Shown here piece after piece: positions 25,709 through 33,537 of a stretch of DNA of 64,000 bases. The translations under genes were made by a program, and so were the position numbers. The stretch is taken from the NCBI GenBank assembly GCA_030429545.1, contig JAUIFF010000004.1:372001-436000 (forward strand), given 5' to 3'. Numbering within the stretch: the first letter of the stretch is position 1; the number at the start of each line of letters is the position of its first letter. Under the pieces are notes generated by a model, which saw nothing but the letters and a program-made list of their open reading frames with translations, was not told the DNA's origin and ran no database searches. Origin of the DNA: Polyangia bacterium. Lineage in GTDB: Bacteria; Myxococcota_A; Polyangia; Nannocystales; Nannocystaceae.

Positions 25709-25834
25709 TGCACCGAACAAATCCCACAATCCCGCGGTTGCAGTGTATGCACAATCACTCAAGGGTGATTGGGTCCAGAAACCACAGGCTTTAATCTCCC
25801 GACAAAGTAGGGAAGTTGCTACCCTGAACAGGCT

Positions 25835-27163
25835 ATGACGTATTCACGGTACTCCCCCCTATCTGCGTTGGCCGTTGCCGGGCTAACCCTATTGGCCTGT
25901 CAGCGCGAACCTGTTTCGTTATTTCAGTTTGCGGACGATCTGTGTGGTCCCTGCGGCTCGCTGGCAACAGGCAACTTTAGTATTTCGGGCAACGCCCAAC
26001 TCGACGGTTTTTTCCGGGCAATCGCCACGCTGTCGGCCAATGTTCAAACGATCACCGCCGGGTTTGATGGCGAACTACTGGCGCTTGCCGAAGTCTTTGG
26101 GGTCAACACCGTCGACGTCGAGGTCGATGCAGCGTTTGCTGCAATGCTCACCGGTGCCATCCAGGCTGACCTCGCGGTCTATTTAGACGGGGGGTTGTCG
26201 ATCGCCTATACCCCGCCGATGTGTTCGGCCAATGTCGCCGTCACCGTCGAGGCCCAGGCCGCCTGTGAGACCTCGGCTGAATGTGATGTCGAGGTCATGC
26301 CGGGGCAGGCCGAGCTCGCCTGCTCGGGAAGTTGTACAGGCACCTGTTCGGGGACGTGCTCCGGAGACCTATCCTGTGCCGTCCAAGCCCCGGGCGTGAC
26401 CTGCGAGGGCATGTGCGAGGGCTCGTGTACGTTTGCGGGCGCAGCCGCGTGTGATGGTACATGCCGCGGTAGCTGCGAAGGAACCTGTTCGCTCACCGAT
26501 GCCGAGGGCAACTGTGCCGGTGTTTGCGAGGGTATGTGCGACGGGGTCTGCGAGCTCACTGCGGCCGCCCAGTGCACAGGAACATGTACAGGCACATGTT
26601 TGGTTGAGCAGGGGTCGGCATCGTGCTCGGCCGAAGCCGAGTGCCGGGGCACCTGCGAGGGCGGGTGCTCGGGGACTTGCGAGGGAAGCTTTGAGCCCCC
26701 GAGTGCCGCGGCTGATTGCCAAGCGTCAGCCGACTGCCAGGCCCAGGCCAGGGCCCAGGGCGAGGCCTCGCTCGAGTGCACGCCGCCCACCATCGAATTT
26801 GTCTATACATTGAAGGCCGGGTTGACAGCCGCGCAAAAGGCCGAGTTCAGCTACAAACTAAGTGCCCTCAAACTCCACAGTGTCGTCGCCCTTCAGGCCG
26901 GTGCGCGGCTCACAGCGTTGTTCACCGGCGAAGTCGACGGGGAAGTTGTGTTCGACCCACCGCCGTTTGTCGGGCTCAGCGAAGAGCTCGAGGTCATTAT
27001 CGACACCGGTATCACTGGAGAACTCGATATCCCGGCGGGTCGCCTGCCGTGCGTGATACCGGCATTTAGCGAGGGCGCGGCCGTGCTCACGGATGTCGGT
27101 GGAACAATCGGCGGCTCGGTCGGCGCCTATGCCGAGTTTGTGACCCTGTTTGCGGGGGGCTAG
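25835..27163 (+). CDS. Cys-rich lipoprotein with CxGxC repeats (paralog B)
   Basis: A 442-residue lipoprotein, a full-length paralog of the protein at 23262-24578. The signal ends at lipobox LLAC (Cys22). The DLCGPCGS segment, NAQLDGFF, TPPMCSANV, the CxGxC-rich centre (CSGSCTGTCSGTCSG, CEGMCEGSC, CDGTCRGSCEGTC) and LPCVIPAF near the end all align without large gaps. Most cysteine positions in the repeats are conserved between the two copies while other positions differ, so cysteine spacing is under selection. It is separated from the VKOR gene by a terminator, so it is probably transcribed separately. Metal or toxin binding, or a structural coat, are possibilities. Confidence 0.85.
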   Translation: MTYSRYSPLSALAVAGLTLLACQREPVSLFQFADDLCGPCGSLATGNFSISGNAQLDGFFRAIATLSANVQTITAGFDGELLALAEVFGVNTVDVEVDAAFAAMLTGAIQADLAVYLDGGLSIAYTPPMCSANVAVTVEAQAACETSAECDVEVMPGQAELACSGSCTGTCSGTCSGDLSCAVQAPGVTCEGMCEGSCTFAGAAACDGTCRGSCEGTCSLTDAEGNCAGVCEGMCDGVCELTAAAQCTGTCTGTCLVEQGSASCSAEAECRGTCEGGCSGTCEGSFEPPSAAADCQASADCQAQARAQGEASLECTPPTIEFVYTLKAGLTAAQKAEFSYKLSALKLHSVVALQAGARLTALFTGEVDGEVVFDPPPFVGLSEELEVIIDTGITGELDIPAGRLPCVIPAFSEGAAVLTDVGGTIGGSVGAYAEFVTLFAGG

Positions 27164-27166
27164 GCA

Positions 27167-27270
27167 TTCGCGGGTTCTTTTGTCCGTGATACCGGCCCTG
27201 AGAAGTTCGCTGTAGCGAACGACAGCTTCACTTCTCAGGCCTCGGTTCACGAACAAAAGGCCTCCGCGAA
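27167..27270. repeat. Long imperfect inverted repeat after Cys-rich paralog B
   Basis: A 104-base region folds back on itself. TTCGCGG (27167) pairs with CCGCGAA (27264), TTTTGT with ACAAAA, CGTGA-like with CACG-like, ACCG with CGGT, and CCTGAGAAG with CTTCTCAGG. A further small hairpin TTCGCTGTAGCGAA lies in the loop. It starts four bases after the stop codon and could act as a strong terminator or an RNA structure. Confidence 0.75.
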
Positions 27271-27274
27271 TCTT

Positions 27275-27470
27275 TGGTTGCGGTCGTGGGGTCGTGCGCT
27301 CGTGGGGTCGTGGGGTGGCGTCGCGTCGTGTCGCGTGTTCGTGCCCGTGTGGGGTCGTGGGGTCGTGCGCTCTTGTGGAATCGCGGGGTCGTGCTCGTGT
27401 GGGATCGCGGAGTCGGGTCGCATGGGGTCGCGTGTTCGTGGGGTCATGGGGTCGCGTGGTCGTCCACTAG
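27275..27470. repeat. G/T-rich tandem array with core GGGGTCGTG
   Basis: Roughly 20 diverged copies of a 9-11 base unit (GTGGGGTCGTG, GCGGGGTCGTG, GTGGGGTCGCGT) run without interruption up to the 3' end of the opposing cytochrome gene. The strong strand bias (G/T on the plus strand) is unlike the flanking genes. No coding function is apparent. Confidence 0.75.
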
Positions 27471-28609
27471 CCGCCCGTGCCCCCGCAACCCTTCGGCTCC
27501 ATCCCAGCGATCCACGCCCGCATCAATTCGGTGCCGGCTTCGTCGGGGGCCAGCCCTCCGAGCTCCGGCATCTTGATGTCGGGCTCGGTGTGCTCCATCC
27601 GAAAGATCAAAATCGACTCCTCCGGGTAGCCGGGGACGATGTCGTAGTCGAGGCCGCCGCCGCCGTTGCCAACCGCCACGGGGATTTTGCAGACACCGTA
27701 GTGCTCGGCATCTTGGTTTTCAAAGTTGAGCCACAGGCCCGAGCTTTGCGCGTCGCCGCCTTCGCGGTGGCAATGGGCACAGTTGCCGTCGAGATATGAA
27801 CGTGCACGAAGGACCAGGTCGTCGTCGCCAAACGGATCGACCAGGCGGGTACGGCTGTCTGCGGGCTCAGGTTTTTGGTCGAGCAAACCAAGGTCATAAA
27901 AATGGTCGATCTGGTTTTTGAGCCCGCCGTTGCCATCGTCGACCATGAGGTCGAGTTGGCGGGTGCGCAGGCCCAAGAGGTCGGGCTTTTCCTTGCCGCC
28001 ATGGCAGATTTTACAGTCGTCGGTACTGGGGATGCGGTAGGGCTGGTTGCGTTTGGTACCGGTTTCGTCGGTCCAGGCAACCTCGACCCGGGTGCCGGGG
28101 ACAAAGCGTTCGGCCGCGGTTTGCTCGTCGTTCCAGCGGTAGATGTGGGGCACCCAGGTGTCGCCCTCATGGACGAGCAGACGGGTCTCAACCAGGTGGT
28201 AGCCCTGGCTCAGGTCGCGGGCGTCGTGCGGGTAGGCAAACGTTTTGATGATGACGGTGCCCGCGGGAAACTGCCATTTTTCGTTGGCGTCGTAGGTCAT
28301 GGTGCCGCCCTCGGGCAGGGCGACAAATCGCAGCTTATGGGCGTCGTCGGTAAACAGGTTGGAGATGACGGTGTACGGCACAACCCCGTCGACCGGCTGT
28401 TGGCGGGCGCCGTCACCCTCAAAAAATCCCCACTCGCACAGGCGCTCCGGGACATCTTTGCCAGAGTCCGGGCAGTCGATCGCCGGGCTGCCGGCACCGC
28501 AGGCCAGGGCCGTACCGACGATGGCCGCCGCCACAACAGCACAGCTGAGCACCACGCGAACACGCAGGCTAAAACTCGAGGGACCGGGGGGGGAGGTTTG
28601 GGCAGCCAT
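27467..28609 (-). CDS. Diheme c-type cytochrome of the SO2930 family
   Basis: About 380 residues from the ATG at 28609, which begins MAAQTSPPG and leads into a hydrophobic signal (VRVVLSCAVVAAAIVGTALAC). An upstream frame start at 28699 adds an unlikely leader. Two covalent heme sites are visible: CKICHGG near residue 207 and CAHCHRE near 285, with likely Met ligands in the C-terminal part (EHTEPDIKMPELGG). The family is known to sit beside a parallel beta-helix protein, as here, so the two probably form a periplasmic redox unit of unknown substrate. It is downstream of that gene, with 138 bases between. Confidence 0.85.
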   Translation of the reverse strand: MAAQTSPPGPSSFSLRVRVVLSCAVVAAAIVGTALACGAGSPAIDCPDSGKDVPERLCEWGFFEGDGARQQPVDGVVPYTVISNLFTDDAHKLRFVALPEGGTMTYDANEKWQFPAGTVIIKTFAYPHDARDLSQGYHLVETRLLVHEGDTWVPHIYRWNDEQTAAERFVPGTRVEVAWTDETGTKRNQPYRIPSTDDCKICHGGKEKPDLLGLRTRQLDLMVDDGNGGLKNQIDHFYDLGLLDQKPEPADSRTRLVDPFGDDDLVLRARSYLDGNCAHCHREGGDAQSSGLWLNFENQDAEHYGVCKIPVAVGNGGGGLDYDIVPGYPEESILIFRMEHTEPDIKMPELGGLAPDEAGTELMRAWIAGMEPKGCGGTGG

Positions 28610-28747
28610 CTTCAGAACTTGGTTTTCGGGCAATTTTAGATTGTTTTCAAGCCCGGCCCGCACACACTTGAGTGCCGGGCTTGGCGCCGGGTCAGGCACG
28701 CCTCAAAACCAATGTATTTGCAAGGGATTTGAGGCGGCGGTCGGGCG

Positions 28748-30016
28748 TTAGCTGGCGGGGTCGAGGTCGACCGGGCTCAGGCTCGGATGTTCGCAGTCGT
28801 GGGGCGTGAGGTCCTCGGTGTGGGTCCCCATGCCGCCGACCAGGTTCATGTTGAGGTAGGTGCCCTCATTGTTGCGGATACAAAGATTGAGCGAGCCGTC
28901 GGCATTGTCCTTGTCAGGGTCGGTAAATCCGTCCCAGGTAATGTCGCCAAGCTGGTCAAACCCGATCTCGCCAAACAGTCCATCCGGGTTTTGACCGTTG
29001 TTGGAGAACATGTTGTCGTGGACGTAGTAGGTCTCCGGGTAGGGGTCGTAGTCGGGGTCGGGGTCGCGTTCAAACGAGTCGAGCAGCTCCACGGTCTTAA
29101 AGCTGATCATCAACAGGCCGGTGCTGTTGTTGCCATAAAAATTGTTGTTGTTGATCTCGACGTTGTCGATCGACATCACCAACATCCCAAGCCCCGGGGG
29201 AATCACCTTGGCGATGATGCCATCGGGGGCAAAGTTGACGGTGTTGTTGTCGTAGGACTCGTTGTCGTGGATCCAGGCGATCCCGCCGTTGCCCGCGGGG
29301 ACTGCCGGGAGGTCGTGGACGAAGATGCCGACGGTGTTGTTGAATGTTGTATTACCAACGACTTCGGAGTTCATCGAGTTCTCGATTTGCACCCCCGAAA
29401 CGTTGCCGCTAGCGACATTGTTGCGGACCAAAATATTGGTCGATTGGCCGACGTAAATGCCGGCATCGGAGGCATTTTCGAGTTGGCAGTCCTCCACCAG
29501 GACGTTGGTCGATTCCACCGGATAGAGCGCGTAGGCACCATTGTCGCTGTTGCCCGATTCTGGGTAGGAGATCTTGAGTCCACGCATGGTGACATCGGTG
29601 CTGCCCCTAATTTCCACACCGTCACCGGCGACATCGAGCACCGAGAAGTTCTCGAGTGTGACGCCCGTCATGTTGGAGAACTTAAAACCCGTTGGACCAA
29701 CGGTTCCTCCGAAGTCGAACACCGCACCCGAGCCGACGCCGTCACCCTCGTCGATACCCCGAAGCTTGAGGCCCACTTTGTCCTGGGCGGTGAGGCGGTC
29801 AGTGGTGATTTCAAAGGTTCCGCTGAAGCACAGAGTCGTGTCGTCTCCTGCTTCAATCAGCGCTGTTTGGATGGCTTCACGGTCATCTTCGCCGGCGACG
29901 AATGTCTGGTCACAGCCCGCCGGCTGGTCGCCGTTGGTGTCTGCTGTCTGGCCACCGCATCCGCATGAAAGAGCAAGGGGAAGAAGAATGGTGCTGAGGT
30001 GTTTGTTTGAAATCAT
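28748..30016 (-). CDS. Parallel beta-helix lipoprotein, partner of the diheme cytochrome
   Basis: A 422-residue lipoprotein (signal MISNKHLSTILLPLALSCGC). From residue 60 it is built of right-handed beta-helix rungs rich in Asn, Val and Asp: GVTLENFSVLDVAGDGVEI, TNVLVEDCQLENASDAGIYV, TNILVRNNVASGNVSGVQI and NSEVVGNTTFNNTVGIFV. This matches the beta-helix family recurrently encoded next to SO2930-type cytochromes. The polar surface of such helices often binds polysaccharide. It is the first gene of a minus-strand pair and is divergent from a TetR gene with 149 bases between, a natural place for an operator. Confidence 0.85.
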   Translation of the reverse strand: MISNKHLSTILLPLALSCGCGGQTADTNGDQPAGCDQTFVAGEDDREAIQTALIEAGDDTTLCFSGTFEITTDRLTAQDKVGLKLRGIDEGDGVGSGAVFDFGGTVGPTGFKFSNMTGVTLENFSVLDVAGDGVEIRGSTDVTMRGLKISYPESGNSDNGAYALYPVESTNVLVEDCQLENASDAGIYVGQSTNILVRNNVASGNVSGVQIENSMNSEVVGNTTFNNTVGIFVHDLPAVPAGNGGIAWIHDNESYDNNTVNFAPDGIIAKVIPPGLGMLVMSIDNVEINNNNFYGNNSTGLLMISFKTVELLDSFERDPDPDYDPYPETYYVHDNMFSNNGQNPDGLFGEIGFDQLGDITWDGFTDPDKDNADGSLNLCIRNNEGTYLNMNLVGGMGTHTEDLTPHDCEHPSLSPVDLDPAS

Positions 30017-30165
30017 GGCTTTTGGACCCTCGACAAATCGGACGCTACACCGTTGGCTCTAGCGTTACAATCCCAAGCGATCGGGGTACAACCTCTTGCG
30101 CGCAGCAGTTGCGCTCCTCCGTTGATGACTTTTTGGTCATTTAGACAGGTACCACTCGAGGATCC

Positions 30166-30993
30166 ATGCCAAAGCCGACGTTTCATAACCTGCCCCCTGA
30201 GAAGCGAGAGCGGATTGTCCAGCTCGCCATCGACGAGTTCGCTGAGCACCCGTATCGCCAAGCCTCACTGTCCCGGCTCGTCACCCGTGCAGGCATCGCC
30301 AAGGGCAGCATCTACCAGTACTTCGAAAACAAGTTCGACCTCTATCGCTGGCTGGTGTTGGACGTCCTGTCACGGCGTAAACAGGAGTACATGGAACAAC
30401 ATGCGGGCCCTCCCGGAACCGGCTTCTACGAGCGGATCGAATATATGATTATCGCTGGAACGGGGTTCTTACTCGAGAACCCCAAGCTCGGTCGCCTCGG
30501 GGCGCGGATGATTGAACCGACCTCCGACCCGGAGTTGCGCGAGCTCAACAACCAGTTGCGTGCTCTCGGCGCCAAGCAGGCGACAGACCTTGTGATTGCG
30601 GCCCAGCAGGCCGGCGAGGTGCGCAAGGACTTCGACCCTGAAATGGTGGCGCACTTCCTCACTGGCCTGTTGGGATGGGGGATGACCGACGCGTTGTTGG
30701 CGAAGTTAGGGATCGACCTTCACCAGCTGTTGCTCGAGCCCGACCTGGCCCGCAAGTTGTCGCCCGAAGAACACCAGCGGCTCGCCCACGAGGGTGTTCG
30801 GTTTGTCCGCCACGGGCTGTCGACCGGGAAGGAGCCCGAGCACGTCGGTGCCGGGCGGATACCCGAGACCTTCCACAAACCAGCCAAGTCTGACACCGCA
30901 ACTGCACCCGCTGAACAGGCACCGGCTGAGGCATCGGCCGAGCAGCCATCGGTTGCACCCGGTGCGGTGCAAACCCCCGAGTCGGCCGACTGA
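30166..30993 (+). CDS. TetR-family transcriptional regulator
   Basis: A 275-residue regulator. The N-terminal helix-turn-helix is clear (RERIVQLAIDEFAEHPYRQASLSRLVTRAGIAKGSIYQYFENKFDLYRWLV), with the usual GIAKGSIYQYF recognition helix. The ligand domain runs to about 215, and an Ala/Glu/Pro-rich disordered tail of about 60 residues follows (APAEQAPAEASAEQPS), which is longer than usual for the family. It is divergent from the beta-helix/cytochrome pair, which it probably controls along with itself. Ligand unknown. Confidence 0.9.
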   Translation: MPKPTFHNLPPEKRERIVQLAIDEFAEHPYRQASLSRLVTRAGIAKGSIYQYFENKFDLYRWLVLDVLSRRKQEYMEQHAGPPGTGFYERIEYMIIAGTGFLLENPKLGRLGARMIEPTSDPELRELNNQLRALGAKQATDLVIAAQQAGEVRKDFDPEMVAHFLTGLLGWGMTDALLAKLGIDLHQLLLEPDLARKLSPEEHQRLAHEGVRFVRHGLSTGKEPEHVGAGRIPETFHKPAKSDTATAPAEQAPAEASAEQPSVAPGAVQTPESAD

Positions 30994-31101
30994 AGTCTGG
31001 AACAACGGGTACCGGGCGCCGCGCTAGTCGTGGCGCTTTTTTTGTGGTTGGTGTTGTCGGTCGGTGGGAATTTTTCCGCATGAGTTGACGGACCTACGGC
31101 A

Positions 31102-32910
31102 ATGCGGCATTTGCAAGCTCTCATGCAACGTCGGGTCATCGTTGTCGGGGCGGGCCATGCCGGTCTCGAAGCTGCGTTCGCGGCCGCCAGGGTCGGGGCG
31201 CGTGTCCACGTTGTGACCGGACGCCTCGACACCGTCGGGCAAACGCCGTGCAACCCGAGTGTCGGCGGGATTGCCAAGGGGCACCTCGTTGCCGAGATCG
31301 ATGCCCTAGGTGGGATGATGGGACGGGCCGCGGATGCTTGCGCGATTCACGGACGGGTTTTGAACCGCAGCAAGGGACCGGCCGTACGGGCCACTCGGGT
31401 ACAGGTCGACAAGGCTCGGTACGGTGTATATGCACAAACCATGCTGCGCCAGCATCCCGGGGTGGAGACCACCGAGGGGTTGGTCGCCCGTGTGCGGGTT
31501 GCCGGGCACCGTGTGCAGGGGGTCGAGCTGGTCGACGGCAGTTTTATCCCCGGCGAGGCCGTGGTCGTCACCACCGGCACATTTTTGGCGGGCGTGTTGC
31601 ACACTGGCCGCACCCAGACACCGGGAGGACGCGCCGGTGAACCGCCGGCGACCGAGTTGTCGCAACACCTCGCGGGCCTCGGGTTTACCCTCCAACGGCT
31701 CAAGACCGGCACGCCCGCCCGTATCGATCGTTGTAGTATCAACTACGATGGGTTGGAGGCCCAACCCAGCGACGATCCATTTCCCCGGTTTACCGCCCCC
31801 GACGACATCGAGCCGCCGCCACCACGGCTTCCTGACGTGCACTGTCACATCACCTGGACGTGCCCACAAACCCACGAGTTCATCCGCGAAAACCTCGATA
31901 AGTCGGCGATGTACTCGGGGCAGATCAACGGACGTGGCCCGCGCTACTGCCCGTCGATCGAAGACAAGGTCGTGCGCTTTGCCGGCCGCGACCGTCACCA
32001 GGTGTTCTTGGAGCCGGAGGGCCTAGACACCCGCAGCGTCTATCCCAACGGGATTTCAACGTCGCTGCCCGCCGACGTCCAAGAGGCGTTTATCCGCACC
32101 ATCCCAGGGCTTGCCCAGGCACAGCTGCTGCGCCCGGGGTACGCAGTTGAGTACGACGCGATCGATGCTCGCAGCCTCGACCACCGGCTATGCAGCAAGG
32201 ATATCGCGGGGCTGTACTTCGCCGGGCAAATCAATGGCACCTCGGGGTACGAGGAAGCCGGCGCCCAGGGTTTAGTTGCAGGTGCAAATGCTGGGCTCGC
32301 CGTCGCCCGGAAAGAACCCCTGACAATTGCCCGCGACCAGGGCTACACCGGGGTGATGATCGACGACCTGGTGACCCAGGGGTGCGATGAGCCCTACCGC
32401 ATGTTTACCTCGCGGGCCGAGTACCGCCTGGTGCTGCGCGAAGACAATGCAGATGCAAGGTTATCCGAGCTCGCCCATGCAGCCGGGCTGATTGCGACGG
32501 CCCGCTACCAACGGGTGTGCGCGCGTCGGGCCACCATCGACGAAATCGCCGGCAAACTCGGACGCGGTGGGGCCCGGGCCGAGTTGCCCGATGCCGGGCA
32601 ATACCCGGCCTGGCTCGTCGAACGGGCACGGGCCCAGGTCTGCTACGCCGGCTACCTCGAGCGTCAGGCCCGGGAGATTCGTCGGATCCGCGGCGAGGGC
32701 ACCCAGGATTTGCCGCTCGCGGTCGACACCAACTACCACGAGCTGTCGGGGCTCAGCCACGAGGCCGCCGACCGGCTCGCACGGGTGCGGCCCACGTCAA
32801 CCGCCCAGGCCGCGCGAATTCCCGGCATGACGCCAGCGTCGTTGATGTGCCTGTGGGCCCACGCGCGCCAGCAGCAACGCCAGCAGCGTGAGCAGTCGAG
32901 TACCGGCTAA
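31102..32910 (+). CDS. mnmG: tRNA uridine-5-carboxymethylaminomethyl modification enzyme MnmG
   Basis: A 602-residue FAD protein that, with MnmE, modifies the wobble uridine of several tRNAs. VIVVGAGHAGLEAAFAAAR is the FAD motif. TPCNPSVGGIAKGHLVAEIDALGG is the family signature with the catalytic Cys, and LFAGQINGTSGYEEAGAQG-like sequence (YFAGQINGTSGYEEA) is near residue 375. The C-terminal tRNA- and MnmE-binding region ends in IPGMTPASLMCLWAHARQQ. The ATG at 31123 (MQRRVIVVG) may be the real start. It contains three exact TGYANNTRCA palindromes, with another seven bases after the stop. mnmE is not in the window. Confidence 0.95.
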   Translation: MRHLQALMQRRVIVVGAGHAGLEAAFAAARVGARVHVVTGRLDTVGQTPCNPSVGGIAKGHLVAEIDALGGMMGRAADACAIHGRVLNRSKGPAVRATRVQVDKARYGVYAQTMLRQHPGVETTEGLVARVRVAGHRVQGVELVDGSFIPGEAVVVTTGTFLAGVLHTGRTQTPGGRAGEPPATELSQHLAGLGFTLQRLKTGTPARIDRCSINYDGLEAQPSDDPFPRFTAPDDIEPPPPRLPDVHCHITWTCPQTHEFIRENLDKSAMYSGQINGRGPRYCPSIEDKVVRFAGRDRHQVFLEPEGLDTRSVYPNGISTSLPADVQEAFIRTIPGLAQAQLLRPGYAVEYDAIDARSLDHRLCSKDIAGLYFAGQINGTSGYEEAGAQGLVAGANAGLAVARKEPLTIARDQGYTGVMIDDLVTQGCDEPYRMFTSRAEYRLVLREDNADARLSELAHAAGLIATARYQRVCARRATIDEIAGKLGRGGARAELPDAGQYPAWLVERARAQVCYAGYLERQAREIRRIRGEGTQDLPLAVDTNYHELSGLSHEAADRLARVRPTSTAQAARIPGMTPASLMCLWAHARQQQRQQREQSSTG

Positions 32911-32941
32911 CTCAGTTGTAGGTGCACAAAACTTGGGCAGC

Positions 32942-33420
32942 GTCAAAGTCCGTTGAGCACCGGAGGCCGCACCGAGAGTCCGCCTCGCCAACAACAAAAA
33001 CCGCCGAGCTGCTTACAGCTTCATAACAGCCCGTGCTCCCGCTCGAAGTGGTGACCAACGGCAAAGACAGCTCGTCAACCTCAAAGTCCGTTGAGCGGGT
33101 GACGCGGGGGGTCCCGCACTTCGACCGGAGGCCGCACCGAGAGTCCACCCCGCCAGGTCCCGCGCTTCGACCGGAGGCCGCACCGAGTCCGCACCGCCAA
33201 CAAAACAACCCGCCGCCTCGCTGCTGACACCTTTATGAGTCACTCCCGGAGGCTCGAAAATCAGGACCAGCTCTTCCACTCAAAGTCAGTTGAGCGGGTG
33301 ACGCGGGGGGTCCCGCGCTTCGACCGGAGGCCGCACCGAGAGACCGCCTCGCCAACAACAAAACCCCTCCGCCTCGCTACTTACACCTTGATGAGTCACA
33401 ACCGCCGTGCTCCCGGAGGC
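32942..33420. repeat. Non-coding direct repeats between mnmG and the ATP-grasp gene
   Basis: Three copies of a module beginning TCAAAGTCCGTTGAG (32943, 33081 and, with one change, 33280) continue with GGGTGACGCGGGGGGTCCCG, CTTCGACCGGAGGCCGC and ACCGAGAGTCCGCC. They then continue into CGCCAACAACAAAAC and GAGTCAC-containing tails. A partial inner copy of CTTCGACCGGAGGCCGC lies near 33166. Module spacing is about 140-200 bp. The internal GGGGTCCC and GACCGGAGGCC segments can pair with one another. No coding capacity is evident. The region fills a convergent intergenic space of about 630 bases. Confidence 0.8.
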
Positions 33421-33537
33421 TCGAAGTGGGGTCCCGCGGCAGGACCCGCGAAGCTCCATCGAAGCTCGGTCGCTCCAACCAAAGCCCTTGTATGCGTAGG
33501 GTCTGCCGCCGCTGCAGGTGGCAAGCTTGGTTTGCGA

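Noticed and set aside
16965-26580. TGTACAGGCA copies (16965, 17255, 26333, 26584 region) as members of the palindrome family
   Set aside because: They break the palindrome at position 7, and those near 17 kb belong to the ATPase-tail repeats; they were not counted among the 40.
28787-29968. A 393-codon plus-strand frame opposite the beta-helix gene
   Set aside because: Antisense shadow with Val/Asp/His-rich composition and no start signal; the minus-strand protein has a signal peptide and beta-helix rungs.
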